Shown here piece after piece: positions 1 through 8,218 of a DNA stretch of 47,300 nucleotides (positions within the stretch are counted from its first letter, which is position 1; each line of letters opens with the position of its first letter). The notes beneath the pieces are model-generated. The model was not told where the DNA came from, ran no database searches, and saw only the letters and a list, made by a program, of their open reading frames with translations. This DNA is from Pseudaeromonas sp041911695 (lineage in GTDB: Bacteria > Pseudomonadota > Gammaproteobacteria > Enterobacterales > Aeromonadaceae). The DNA is taken from NCBI GenBank assembly GCA_041911695.1, contig JAYROM010000141.1:1-47300 (forward strand). Direction: 5' to 3'. The position numbers and the translations under genes were made by a program.

Positions 1-199
1 ACGTCCGAATCCTGCGAGTGCCCACACAGATTGCTTGATTGGTTTGTTAAAGAGCGAGACGCTTCGCATTTGCTGGCGTCGTGGGATGCGCATCTTACGC
101 TTCCCATTTTCGAAGTCAACCACAATTTTCATCGCGTCGCTACGGGGCTTTTGGCCCTTACTCAACACCGCTTGCCGCGCTGGCTTGCCGTGTCAGTGA
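1..199 (-). other. Leader of a leftward rRNA operon (16S 5' leader)
   Basis: Read on the minus strand, this stretch carries the boxA antitermination element followed by a segment closely matching the gamma-proteobacterial 16S leader (AATCTGTGTGGGCACTCG, roughly 32 to 15). A classic rrn P1 promoter sits just upstream. The 16S gene itself must lie to the left, outside the window. In E. coli rrnD also sits beside yrdA, so the synteny agrees. The open frame across 31-342 on the plus strand is a chance ORF over this leader and promoter. Confidence 0.85.
44..55 (-). promoter_or_regulatory. boxA antitermination element of rRNA leader
   Basis: The minus strand reads GCTCTTTAACAA, which matches the conserved rrn boxA bound by NusB/NusE to make transcription of the rRNA operon resistant to Rho. 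It lies about 150 bases downstream of the predicted P1 start. Confidence 0.85.
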
Positions 200-205
200 G
201 GCGGC

Positions 206-233
206 ATTATAGGGATAAGTTGCTCGTGCGCAA
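206..233 (-). promoter_or_regulatory. rrn P1 promoter
   Basis: The minus strand shows -35 TTGCGC (228-233), a 16-base spacer and a perfect -10 TATAAT (206-211), followed by a GC-rich discriminator (GCCGCC) typical of stringently controlled rRNA promoters. The bases upstream of -35 (about 234-290) are AT-rich, as expected for an UP element and Fis sites. The 16-base spacer is also typical of rrn P1. Confidence 0.85.
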
Positions 234-297
234 GCCTTTTTTGTTCTATTTTCCTGTTAAATGTATCGAGAATATCTATCCAAAGCGTACCTACAAC

Positions 298-306
298 TTA
301 TCCACA
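298..306 (+). promoter_or_regulatory. Consensus DnaA box
   Basis: TTATCCACA is an exact match to the high-affinity DnaA box. It lies between the leftward rrn P1 promoter and the rightward yrdA start. A nine-base match can occur by chance, so function is not established. Confidence 0.4.
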
Positions 307-341
307 GAGTTATCTACTTTTTTGTTAAATGAGGTGGTTTG

Positions 342-869
342 ATGAGCAATATCCGCCCTTATAAAGGCATCTCGCCCCAGTTGGCGTGCGGGGTCTTTGT
401 CGACCCGACCGCAACCGTGATCGGCCGTGTGGCACTAGGAACTGACGTCAGCATCTGGCCACAGGTCGTGATCCGCGGGGATGTGCATCGTGTCGAGATC
501 GGCGCGCGCAGCAATATCCAGGATGGCGCCGTGCTGCATGTCACCCGCACCACGCACCAGCAACCTGATGGTTGGCCGCTACTGATTGGCGAAGAGGTGA
601 CGGTAGGGCACAAGGCCATGCTCCATGGCTGTACGATTGGCAATCGAGTGTTGGTTGGTATGGGCGCCATCGTCCTGGATGGGGTGATCGTAGAAGATGA
701 AGTATTGATCGGTGCTGGCAGTCTGGTTCCACCGGGCAAACGCCTGTTATCCGGACATCTCTATTTGGGCAACCCGGCACGATGCGCCCGCCCACTGACA
801 GAGGAAGAGCGCCAATCGCTGGCGCGCTCTGCGGAGAATTACGTACAACTGAAAAATGAGTATTTATAG
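342..869 (+). CDS. yrdA: Gamma-carbonic-anhydrase-like hexapeptide-repeat protein YrdA
   Basis: This 175-residue protein belongs to the YrdA/PaaY left-handed beta-helix family, which forms trimers with metal at the subunit interface. Hexapeptide repeats fill most of the chain. Three histidines that match the gamma-CA metal ligands are visible: H66 in LHVT, and H90 and H95 in VGHKAMLHG. The ATG at 342 is chosen because a GAGG Shine-Dalgarno lies at 331-334; the TTG three bases upstream is less likely. E. coli YrdA is slightly longer (about 184). Whether it is an active carbonic anhydrase cannot be told from sequence. It is convergent with yrdB. Confidence 0.93.
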   Translation: MSNIRPYKGISPQLACGVFVDPTATVIGRVALGTDVSIWPQVVIRGDVHRVEIGARSNIQDGAVLHVTRTTHQQPDGWPLLIGEEVTVGHKAMLHGCTIGNRVLVGMGAIVLDGVIVEDEVLIGAGSLVPPGKRLLSGHLYLGNPARCARPLTEEERQSLARSAENYVQLKNEYL

Positions 870-941
870 ATGCGCTCACTCATCCCGCTCTCAGATCAGG
901 TGGTGCATGCACTATATAAGAGCTGAACCCAGCGCTCCGAC

Positions 942-1202
942 TTATAGCCGGATCGTCCCGGTGCTGTCGACGGATGGTGTCGTCAAGGCTTGTTCAATCT
1001 CTTCTTCTGCCAACCAGCGCCATGCCGCCCAGGTTTGTTCGCGCAAGCGTTCATCCGTCAGGTTGTCACCACTTTGCCTCTGCAACCAGGTCAAGGAGAC
1101 TATGGCATAGACCAACCCCTGACCGGTCATGGCGGTCAATTGCCAACCCGACGCTGCCGGTAACCAGTCCGCCGCCTCATTGAACAGGATCGACTGATTC
1201 AT
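942..1202 (-). CDS. yrdB: DUF1488 family protein YrdB
   Basis: This is a small 86-residue acidic protein of unknown function. The N-terminus MNQSILF and the WRWLAEEEIEQAL segment resemble E. coli YrdB (85 residues). The start is placed at 1202, where ATG overlaps the aroE stop as ATGA, so translation is probably coupled to aroE. A longer frame upstream would run back into aroE and is not needed. It is the last gene of the leftward block. Confidence 0.85.
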   Translation of the reverse strand: MNQSILFNEAADWLPAASGWQLTAMTGQGLVYAIVSLTWLQRQSGDNLTDERLREQTWAAWRWLAEEEIEQALTTPSVDSTGTIRL

Positions 1203-2020
1203 GGGCGCCCCAGATTTCGACGTAACTCGGCGATCACCTGCCGGGTACCCGGGCGGATACCGCGCCACAGGGCAAAACTTTCTGCCGCCTGGGCGACCAA
1301 CATGCCTAATCCATCCAGCACATGTCGGGCGCCTAATTGACGAGCCCAGGCATTGAATGCCGTATCACCATCGGCATACATCATGTCGTAGACCGCAACA
1401 TCAGCGTGGATCAACGATGCAGGGATCGGCGGTAAAGCGCCTGACAGGCTGGCCGACGTCGCGTTGATCAGCAGATCGAACGGCCCTTCCAACTCAGCAA
1501 AGCTACACGCCCGGATCGGGCCGGCGTCGGCAAACAAGGCCGCCAACTGTTGCGCTTTTTCTGTTGTGCGGTTGGCAATCACCAAGGCCTGTGGTTTATC
1601 TGCGAGCAGTGGGCCAATCACACCGCGCGCCGCCCCACCAGCACCGATCAATAACACCCGGCGGCCTTCGACACCTTCACCATTGAATTTAAGATCCTGC
1701 ACCAGACCGGCACCGTCAGTGTTATCTCCCCAGAGCAAACCGTCGTCGGTCCACTTGAGGGTATTGACGGCACCCGCCAGACGCGCACGATCCGACAATC
1801 GATCGGCCAGCCGAAACGCCTCTTCTTTGAACGGCACCGTGACATTGCATCCCTTGCCTCCCGCAGCAAAAAACGCGCGCAACGCACCGGCGAAGTCATC
1901 CAACGGTGCCTCGATGCGTTCGTAGGTCAGGGGTTGTCCAGTCTGATGGGCAAACAAGGCATGAATGAAAGGAGATTTGCTATGGCGGATAGGGTTGCCA
2001 AAGACAGCATAACGATCCAT
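1199..2020 (-). CDS. aroE: Shikimate dehydrogenase AroE
   Basis: AroE reduces 3-dehydroshikimate to shikimate with NADPH, the fourth step of the common aromatic amino acid pathway. The 273-residue length is normal. The N-terminal substrate motif (NPIRHSKSP, about 9-17) is present, as are the catalytic pair K65 and D102 (in GDNTDG). A Rossmann motif GAGGAARG lies near 126-133. Its end overlaps yrdB by four bases. An 84-base gap separates it from tsaC upstream. Confidence 0.97.
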   Translation of the reverse strand: MDRYAVFGNPIRHSKSPFIHALFAHQTGQPLTYERIEAPLDDFAGALRAFFAAGGKGCNVTVPFKEEAFRLADRLSDRARLAGAVNTLKWTDDGLLWGDNTDGAGLVQDLKFNGEGVEGRRVLLIGAGGAARGVIGPLLADKPQALVIANRTTEKAQQLAALFADAGPIRACSFAELEGPFDLLINATSASLSGALPPIPASLIHADVAVYDMMYADGDTAFNAWARQLGARHVLDGLGMLVAQAAESFALWRGIRPGTRQVIAELRRNLGRP

Positions 2021-2104
2021 GTGATATCCAATCCAAGGGAGATGGTCTGATTAAACCCCTTTCCCCGGACTGGCTCAAGTCATGAGGTGTGAACATCGCC
2101 CCCA

Positions 2105-2671
2105 TCAGGCGGGGCGAATCACGGCACCACTCTGTGCATCCCGAATCAAAGAAGGATTGCGGGCCCCTCCCACCTCACCGGGCAGAATAAAGCCGACTCG
2201 GGAACCGAGCGCGTCCTGCACCTCGGCGGTGGTTTTAGCGGGCGGTTCTCCGGTCAGATTGGCGCTAGTAGAGACCAACGGCTTACCAAACACCCGACAC
2301 AACGCAACCACCTGGGGATGGGCACTGACCCGCACCGCCAGGGTAGCATACTGACCAGTGAGCCAGGCTGGGGTCGACTCCGCGACCGGCATTAACCAGG
2401 TAAATGGTCCGGGCCAACTGTCGAAGACTCGCTGCAGATGGACAGGCGATAGCTGAGCCGGTGACAGGTAAGGTTGTAGTTGTCCCCAATCGGCGGCGAT
2501 CAGAATCAATCCTTTCTCCACCGGACGTTGTTTGATCGCCAGCAGGCGCATCACCGCGGCTTGATTATCCGGATCACAACCCAAACCAAACACGGATTCA
2601 GTGGCGTAGGCAATGACCTCGCCTTGCTGCAACGCGGTGACCGCCTGTTGCAGGGCTCGCTTGTCGTTCAT
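2105..2671 (-). CDS. tsaC: Threonylcarbamoyl-AMP synthase TsaC
   Basis: TsaC (YrdC/RimN) makes threonylcarbamoyl-AMP from threonine, bicarbonate and ATP for the t6A37 modification of ANN-decoding tRNAs. The 188 residues align along their length with E. coli TsaC: VIAYATESVFGLGCDPD near the start, KQRPVEKGLIL as the nucleotide-binding part, and VSTSANLTG later. The start at 2671 (MNDKRALQQA) is preferred over one 11 codons upstream because it matches the family N-terminus. A weak terminator separates it from purE. Confidence 0.95.
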   Translation of the reverse strand: MNDKRALQQAVTALQQGEVIAYATESVFGLGCDPDNQAAVMRLLAIKQRPVEKGLILIAADWGQLQPYLSPAQLSPVHLQRVFDSWPGPFTWLMPVAESTPAWLTGQYATLAVRVSAHPQVVALCRVFGKPLVSTSANLTGEPPAKTTAEVQDALGSRVGFILPGEVGGARNPSLIRDAQSGAVIRPA

Positions 2672-2693
2672 GTTGACTCGTGTATAAAAATGG

Positions 2694-2712
2694 GGGCGAC
2701 CCAAAGTCGCCC
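2694..2712 (-). terminator. Hairpin between purE and tsaC
   Basis: A 7-base perfect stem (GGGCGAC/GTCGCCC) with a 5-base loop is followed on the minus strand by CCATTTTTATA. The T run begins three bases after the stem, so this is probably a partial terminator behind purE that lowers read-through into tsaC. Confidence 0.55.
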
Positions 2713-2743
2713 TTAAATACTGACTAGTGGTCTGCCTGGCGGA

Positions 2744-3253
2744 TTACAGCTGCGCCAGCTGTGCCTGCAGCGCGGCGTCTTTGGCCATCACCTCTTCGGC
2801 ATTCTTCTGCCGCTCGATACGCACCCGCTCAGCCAGTTGATCATCAGCCACAGCCAGCATCTGTGCTGCCAGATAGCCGGCGTTTTTGGCGCCAGCCTTG
2901 CCGATCGCCACGGTGGCCACCGGTACGCCACCTGGCATCTGTACGGTAGACAACAGCGCATCCATCCCTTTCAGCGGGCCACCATCAATCGGCACCCCGA
3001 TGACCGGGCGGGTGGTGATCCCAGCGACGGCACCGGCCAGATGGGCAGCCAGACCGGCGGCACAGATAAACACCTTACAGCCGCGGGTTTCAGCATCACG
3101 CACATAGGCATGGGTCGCAGCCGGCGTCCGATGTGCCGACGTCACCTTGACCTCCAGCGCGATATCAAAGCTGCGCAGGACATCCACGGTGCTCTGCATC
3201 ACCGGGAAGTCACTATCAGAACCCATCAGGATGGCCACAAACGGTTTGGACAT
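2744..3253 (-). CDS. purE: N5-carboxyaminoimidazole ribonucleotide mutase PurE
   Basis: PurE moves the carboxyl group of N5-CAIR to give CAIR in purine synthesis. The class I motifs are clear: GSDSDFPVM (11-19) and SAHRTP with H41, the likely proton-transfer residue. The 169-residue length is normal. PurK, its usual partner, is not adjacent here; purE sits alone inside the yrdD-tsaC block, which differs from the E. coli order. A promoter with a perfect -10 and a palindromic FNR-type site precede it. Confidence 0.97.
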   Translation of the reverse strand: MSKPFVAILMGSDSDFPVMQSTVDVLRSFDIALEVKVTSAHRTPAATHAYVRDAETRGCKVFICAAGLAAHLAGAVAGITTRPVIGVPIDGGPLKGMDALLSTVQMPGGVPVATVAIGKAGAKNAGYLAAQMLAVADDQLAERVRIERQKNAEEVMAKDAALQAQLAQL

Positions 3254-3273
3254 GGTCAGATTTCCTTCTCTAC

Positions 3274-3287
3274 TTGATTTAGATCAA
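3274..3287. promoter_or_regulatory. FNR-type palindrome in purE leader
   Basis: TTGATTTAGATCAA matches the FNR consensus TTGAT-N4-ATCAA exactly. It lies between the predicted purE -10 and the purE start, centred about 19 bases after the expected transcription start, a position that would favour repression. Binding is inferred only from the match. Confidence 0.5.
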
Positions 3288-3305
3288 TTAATGCTGCCTG
3301 CCGGC

Positions 3306-3333
3306 ATTATAGTTCACTCTGATAAGTACACAA
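3306..3333 (-). promoter_or_regulatory. Predicted purE promoter
   Basis: On the minus strand, TTGTGT (328-333 of the 3000s) and a perfect TATAAT (3306-3311) are separated by 16 bases. The site overlaps the last codons of yrdD, so purE can be transcribed apart from the upstream genes. Confidence 0.55.
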
Positions 3334-3879
3334 CTTCTGCGGACAGCAAAGTCGCACACCGTCTCGTCCCTGGCGGGCAACCAGCACCGACCACCCACAG
3401 AGTGGACAGGCTTGTGCCACCGGTCGATCATTGACGATATAGCGACAGGATGGATAGCGGTTACAGCCCCAGAAAGTTTTCCCCTGGCGGGACAAGCGGC
3501 TGACCAGTTGTCCCTGATGGCACTGCGGACAAGCGATCGACGCCTCATCGGCCATCTCCGTCGGGCTTTGTGTCTGTTCTGTATGGGTACACAGGGGATA
3601 CTGGCTACAACCGATAAACAAGCCAAAGCGCCCCTTGCGGATCGCCAATTCGTGCCCACAGGCGGGACACTGGGTGCCGGTCAGAATTTTTTCGATACCA
3701 CCGCTTTGCGCAGTCAATGCACGCATATAGTGGCAAGCCGGGTACGCTGAGCAGCCCAGAAATGGGCCATGCTGCCCCTGGCGAATGTGTAACGGCGCCC
3801 CGCAATCCGGACAGGTTCGATTTTCCCGCTCCTGCGCCTGGGCGCCACCGGCAAACAGTTCGGGATCAATTTTGGACAT
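3307..3879 (-). CDS. yrdD: Topoisomerase-I-type zinc-finger protein YrdD
   Basis: This 190-residue protein is built of four cysteine-rich zinc ribbons like those at the C-terminus of DNA topoisomerase I. The cysteine sets are C23/C26/C43/C49, C71/C74/C91/C97, C117/C120/C139/C145 and C158/C161/C178 or C179/C184, mostly in the pattern CPxC...GCsxYPxC. There is no topoisomerase catalytic domain, so it is a stand-alone nucleic-acid-binding protein. Its role is unknown. It follows smg and dprA in the same leftward operon, a conserved arrangement. Confidence 0.92.
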   Translation of the reverse strand: MSKIDPELFAGGAQAQERENRTCPDCGAPLHIRQGQHGPFLGCSAYPACHYMRALTAQSGGIEKILTGTQCPACGHELAIRKGRFGLFIGCSQYPLCTHTEQTQSPTEMADEASIACPQCHQGQLVSRLSRQGKTFWGCNRYPSCRYIVNDRPVAQACPLCGWSVLVARQGRDGVRLCCPQKLCTYQSEL

Positions 3880-3929
3880 GCAGCCCTCCTCGCCTTGGCG
3901 GCGAGTCTGTCAAAGCCGGTGGGGGGCTG

Positions 3930-4400
3930 TCAATGCAACAGCCCTTCCGGCTCCTCGTAGAGCAGCTCTTCCATCTGATGACATGCCGACTCATTGCCCG
4001 GCACATTGAACAGCACCATCAGGATGACCCACTTCATGTCATCGAGCTCGATATCCGGATTATCCAGCTCCATCAGCCGATCGATGACGATCTCGCGCGT
4101 CTCGCTGTTGAGCACGCCAATCTGCTCCAGAAACAACAGGAATCCCCGACACTCCTGGCTCAGGCGCGCCATCTCCTCCGCAGCATAAATGCGGAAAGAA
4201 CCGGTGGTTCCGACCACACGCGCAGCGCGCTCTTCATCATGCAAGGCAGCCAGCTCTTCCAGCCAGCGCAGCGCCTTGTAGATTTCGTCCTGATGGAATC
4301 CGGCCCGACTCAACTCTTCGGTCAATTCGTCCTGATCCATTTTCAGATCGGTATCGCTTTGCACATAGGTTTCGAACAGGTACATCAGTACATCAAACAT
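3930..4400 (-). CDS. smg: DUF494 family protein Smg
   Basis: This is a 156-residue protein of unknown biochemical role, conserved next to dprA in gammaproteobacteria. MFDVLMYLFETY at the start and CRGFLLFLEQIGVLN in the C-terminal half match E. coli Smg closely. It is acidic and predicted cytoplasmic, with no membrane segment. Only two bases separate it from the dprA stop, so the two are certainly co-transcribed. Confidence 0.95.
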   Translation of the reverse strand: MFDVLMYLFETYVQSDTDLKMDQDELTEELSRAGFHQDEIYKALRWLEELAALHDEERAARVVGTTGSFRIYAAEEMARLSQECRGFLLFLEQIGVLNSETREIVIDRLMELDNPDIELDDMKWVILMVLFNVPGNESACHQMEELLYEEPEGLLH

Positions 4401-4402
4401 CT

Positions 4403-5503
4403 TCAGTCCCTCCTCGTCCTTGCATAACCACCAGGTACTGCCACAATCTGGCCAGCCAGTTCGAGTTCCAGCAATTCGCTGATGACCTCGCCAATTGGCC
4501 GCCCACTGCGCTGCACAATTACATCTGTGGCCGTTACATCATAATCTACGTTATCCAACAATGCGGACGATAGCAAACTCGCATCCTCTTGCCATAATCC
4601 GACAGCAGTGCGCGGTCGCCATTGTCCCTGTAGCTCTTCCAATATATCGGCCGCATTGGTGACAAGTTTTGCCCCTTGCTGAATTAAATGCAGACAACCG
4701 GCGGCAGCAGGGTTATGAATCGAGCCCGGCACGGCAAAGACCTCCCGCCCCTGCTCCAGCGCATAGCGCGCGGTAATCAGGCTACCGCTCCGCAGGGACG
4801 CCTCTACCACCAAGGTCCCCAATGCCAATCCACTGATGATTCTATTGCGACGAGGAAAGTTCTCCGCCAACGGCGGTGTTGTTGGCGGTAACTCGGAGAC
4901 CAGCACACCACCGGCCGACAGGATATTGGCCGCCAAGCCGCGATTACGTTTCGGGTAACAGTGCGCGAGACCGGAACCCAGTACCGCGATGGTTTGTCCA
5001 TGCCGTTGCAAACAGTGTTGATGACAAACAGTATCAATACCCAGCGCCAGACCAGAGGTAATCACCAGCCCCGCAGCCACCAGCTCTTCGCTCAGCCATT
5101 TTGCGGCCTCACATCCACCAGGGGTGGGCGCTCGGGTGCCGACCATGGCAATCTGGCGCGCCGACAACATGCCCGGGTCGCCCTCGACATAGAGCAGCAC
5201 CGGCGCCGCTGGGATCTGACGCAACCATTCGGGATAGGTGGGGCATAAACAAGAGAGCACATGACGCTGCGGACTGCCATCCAGCCAATGCTGGACACCA
5301 GCAAGCCCGGATGGCACCGCTTGGAGCAGGTTGACTTGCGCAGTCGTCAGCCCGGCGGCCTGCAGTTGCATGGCCGGGGCGTGGCGAAGTTGTGTCGGAT
5401 CAAAGCGCGCCAGCAAGCGCTGGGCACGGTGCGGACCGATACCGGGCAAGCTGACCAGCGCCAGCCAGTCAGCCAATCGCTCGGCATCATCACGCAGACT
5501 CAT
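4403..5503 (-). CDS. dprA: DNA processing protein DprA (Smf)
   Basis: DprA binds incoming single-stranded DNA and loads RecA during natural transformation. The 366-residue chain shows an N-terminal helix-hairpin-helix-like region (SLPGIGPHRAQRLL, about 18-31), then the Rossmann-fold domain with VGTRAPTPGG, SGLALGIDTVCH, GSGLAHCYPKRN and NFPRRNRIISGLA. A C-terminal winged-helix part follows (about 300-366, VIVQRSGRPIGEVISELLELE). Its start overlaps the lysM-protein stop by four bases. The window does not show whether the organism is competent. Confidence 0.96.
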   Translation of the reverse strand: MSLRDDAERLADWLALVSLPGIGPHRAQRLLARFDPTQLRHAPAMQLQAAGLTTAQVNLLQAVPSGLAGVQHWLDGSPQRHVLSCLCPTYPEWLRQIPAAPVLLYVEGDPGMLSARQIAMVGTRAPTPGGCEAAKWLSEELVAAGLVITSGLALGIDTVCHQHCLQRHGQTIAVLGSGLAHCYPKRNRGLAANILSAGGVLVSELPPTTPPLAENFPRRNRIISGLALGTLVVEASLRSGSLITARYALEQGREVFAVPGSIHNPAAAGCLHLIQQGAKLVTNAADILEELQGQWRPRTAVGLWQEDASLLSSALLDNVDYDVTATDVIVQRSGRPIGEVISELLELELAGQIVAVPGGYARTRRD

Positions 5504-6606
5504 TGCTCTGGATTGCCTATCAGCGCACCGCGCTTGATGGTATCGGACGCTTGCAGCACCAGCGCCATCGACAGTTTGTCATAGGTCTTGAACACCATCG
5601 CTTCGCCAATGATCTCATTCGGCAGATGGCGCTTATCGCTGGCCATCAGACGTTTGCCTGCGGGGCTGTAGAGTTGGTAATCGCTGTTTCCAGGGTTGGA
5701 GCCCGCAATCATCACGCCCTTACGGCTGATCGCTACGACATCGCCATTTTTCAGGCCATCTCGTGTCCCCCGGTCAAGAATCAACACGCTATTCCGGTTG
5801 CCGGCGGTCACGTCATCAATCCCGCCGAAGTCCAGGACATGACCCGGCTTGGCCAACGCAGCCGGCTGCAGGACGTAGGTCATATCCAGACGTTCACGAT
5901 CCGGTATCGGCATCAGGCGATCACCGACCATCACCTCCTGGTAATTTTTCACCAGTTCGGCGCGGGTGACATCACCCTCCTCACGCGCCGTGGTCACGAG
6001 GGTACCGGTCAGTGCAGCAGCCTGGCCCAACACCTCGTTGGTCTCCGGATCACGATAAATCTTGCCCGGGCGGTAGACGCCGTACTGCTGATTGAGCGCG
6101 ACATATCCTTTTACATAGAGTTGCTGGCCGGCCAGCATCGCCGTGACATTGTCGTTATTGCCCTGGATCCATGGCAACTTGCTGGTCGAGGTCTCTTCCG
6201 GCAGCAGATGGTCACTTTGCAGGAACGGCGAAATCTCGTTATACGGCAACGCCGGGACTGGCGCACCAGCGCGTTCAATACGCATCCCCGGGGATAAACG
6301 CACCTCGCGCTTCTGACCGCTGCTCCAACGCTCATTCACCAATCGGGGTTCACCATCCACCCAGACCAACTTCAAGACATCACCCGGATAGATCCAATGC
6401 GGATCACGGATTTGTGGATTCAGATGCCACAGGCGTGGCCACAACCAGGGCTTTTGCAAAAAGTGGCCCGAGATATCCCACAGGGTATCGCCCTTCTTGA
6501 CTACATAGCGCTCCGGATGGTCGGCCTTCAGGCGCAAAACATCCGCCACACTGGTTGTCGCCAGCAGCAAGCTGGCCAAAAACGCTGCAACATATCGATA
6601 TTTCAT
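5500..6606 (-). CDS. LysM-domain periplasmic protein upstream of dprA
   Basis: This 368-residue protein has a signal peptide (about 1-21, ending near SVADV) followed by a single LysM domain (about 33-81: YVVKKGDTLWDISGHFLQKPWLWPRLW) that should bind peptidoglycan. The remaining 280 residues have no motif I can name. The same type of gene precedes dprA in Vibrio, Aeromonas and relatives. It is first in the leftward operon and divergent from def, with about 105 bases between them for the two promoters. The function is unknown beyond probable cell-wall association. Confidence 0.9.
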   Translation of the reverse strand: MKYRYVAAFLASLLLATTSVADVLRLKADHPERYVVKKGDTLWDISGHFLQKPWLWPRLWHLNPQIRDPHWIYPGDVLKLVWVDGEPRLVNERWSSGQKREVRLSPGMRIERAGAPVPALPYNEISPFLQSDHLLPEETSTSKLPWIQGNNDNVTAMLAGQQLYVKGYVALNQQYGVYRPGKIYRDPETNEVLGQAAALTGTLVTTAREEGDVTRAELVKNYQEVMVGDRLMPIPDRERLDMTYVLQPAALAKPGHVLDFGGIDDVTAGNRNSVLILDRGTRDGLKNGDVVAISRKGVMIAGSNPGNSDYQLYSPAGKRLMASDKRHLPNEIIGEAMVFKTYDKLSMALVLQASDTIKRGALIGNPEQ

Positions 6607-6711
6607 AGCAGTCCCTGCATCGGTTGCCCGGTGATCTGTCTGTTAATCGTCGGCGTTAATGACTAGAATTACGCCAGCCCTATGAACCATGTCCTAGCAG
6701 AAAAGTGAACC

Positions 6712-7221
6712 ATGCCTGTACTTGAAGTCTTACGTTTCCCGGATGAGCGCCTGCGTACTGTAGCAAAGCCAGTGGCGTCATTCGATCCTCAGATCCAGCA
6801 GATTGTCGATGATATGTTTGAAACTATGTATGCAGAAGAAGGGATTGGCCTGGCTGCGACACAAGTCAACATTCATCAGCAGATTATTGTCATTGATATT
6901 TCTGAAGATCGTAGCCAACAACTGGTTTTAATCAATCCGGAGCTGCTTGAGAAGCGTGGCAGTACAGGGATTGAGGAAGGCTGTCTGTCCGTGCCGGAAT
7001 ACCGTGCACTGGTGCCACGTGCCGAATGGGTACACATCCGCGCCCTGAACCGTCATGGTGAAACCATTGAGATAGAAACCGAGGGCCTGTTGGCTATCTG
7101 TATGCAACACGAGATGGATCACCTGCAGGGCAAACTGTTTGTCGATTATCTGTCGCCGCTCAAACGTCAGCGTGTTCGCCAGAAGATGCTGAAAATGGAC
7201 AAGCAGGAACGGAATGTCTGA
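6712..7221 (+). CDS. def: Peptide deformylase
   Basis: Def removes the N-formyl group from nascent proteins using a bound divalent metal. All three family motifs are present in the 169 residues: GIGLAATQ (44-51), EGCLS (89-93, ligand C91) and QHEMDH (132-137, ligands H133 and H137, catalytic E134). The stop overlaps the fmt start by eight bases, so def, fmt and rsmB form a rightward operon, as in E. coli. Confidence 0.98.
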   Translation: MPVLEVLRFPDERLRTVAKPVASFDPQIQQIVDDMFETMYAEEGIGLAATQVNIHQQIIVIDISEDRSQQLVLINPELLEKRGSTGIEEGCLSVPEYRALVPRAEWVHIRALNRHGETIEIETEGLLAICMQHEMDHLQGKLFVDYLSPLKRQRVRQKMLKMDKQERNV

Positions 7222-8173
7222 GGTACGCGTGTCACAACAGCGAATTATCTTTGCCGGGACACCGGATTTTGCCGCCGCTCACCTGCAGACCCTGCTGGAC
7301 CACGGCTTTAATATCGTCGCTGTCTACACCCAGCCGGATCGTCCGGCCGGGCGCGGCAACAAATTGACCGCCAGCCCGGTCAAAACCCTGGCACTGGAAC
7401 ACAACATCCCAGTGCGCCAGCCGCCCAGCCTGCGCCAGGAAGAAGCCCAAGCTGAACTGGCCGCCCTGCAGGCAGATCTGATGATTGTCGTCGCCTATGG
7501 CCTGCTGTTACCCAAAGCCGTGCTGGAAACGCCACGTTTGGGCTGCATCAATGTTCATGGATCCCTGTTGCCGCGCTGGCGCGGTGCGGCGCCGATCCAG
7601 CGCGCGGTGTGGGCTGGTGACGAGGAGAGCGGGGTGACCATCATGCAGATGGATGTTGGGCTGGATACTGGCGCCATGTTGCACAAGGTAAGCTGCCGAC
7701 TGGCGGCCAACGAGACCTCGGCCAGTCTGTATCAACGCCTGGCCGCGCTGGGTCCGCAAGCCCTGGTCGACACCGTCAATGCCCTGTTTCGCGGCGAATG
7801 TATCGCCGAACCGCAGGATGATGCGCTGGCCAACTATGCCAGCAAGCTGAGCAAGGAGGAGGCCCGTCTGGACTGGCAACTGTCGGCCGAACAGCTAGAG
7901 CGCTGTATTCGTGCCTTCAATCCGTGGCCGGTCAGTTACCTGCAACTTGATGCCGAGACCGCCATCAAGGTGTGGGAGGCCGACGTGTTACCGCATGTCG
8001 ACGCGACACCAGGAACCCTGCTGCAAGCCGACCGTCATGGCATCGCTATTGCGACCGCCGATGGCGTGCTGCGTCTGCTGCGGCTGCAGCCACCAGGCAA
8101 GAAGCCGATGCTGGCCCATGAACTGCTTAACTCTCGCCGTGACTGGTTTGCGATTGGCAAACTGCTGGCCTGA
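7214..8173 (+). CDS. fmt: Methionyl-tRNA formyltransferase
   Basis: Fmt formylates initiator Met-tRNA with 10-formyl-tetrahydrofolate. The 319-residue protein has the N-terminal formyltransferase fold with the catalytic triad N113, H115 and D151 and the folate loop SLLPRWRGAAPI (117-128). A C-terminal OB-like tRNA-binding domain begins near 205. The ATG at 7214 lies inside the end of def, so translation is likely coupled. Confidence 0.98.
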   Translation: MSEVRVSQQRIIFAGTPDFAAAHLQTLLDHGFNIVAVYTQPDRPAGRGNKLTASPVKTLALEHNIPVRQPPSLRQEEAQAELAALQADLMIVVAYGLLLPKAVLETPRLGCINVHGSLLPRWRGAAPIQRAVWAGDEESGVTIMQMDVGLDTGAMLHKVSCRLAANETSASLYQRLAALGPQALVDTVNALFRGECIAEPQDDALANYASKLSKEEARLDWQLSAEQLERCIRAFNPWPVSYLQLDAETAIKVWEADVLPHVDATPGTLLQADRHGIAIATADGVLRLLRLQPPGKKPMLAHELLNSRRDWFAIGKLLA

Positions 8174-8218
8174 TGGATCGGGCGTTCTGCCCGATCCCTA
8201 TTCCTCAGGAATTTATCG

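Noticed and set aside
31..342. 103-codon plus-strand frame at the left end
   Set aside because: It runs across the rRNA leader boxA and the P1 promoter of the leftward rRNA operon, has no Shine-Dalgarno, and resembles no protein.
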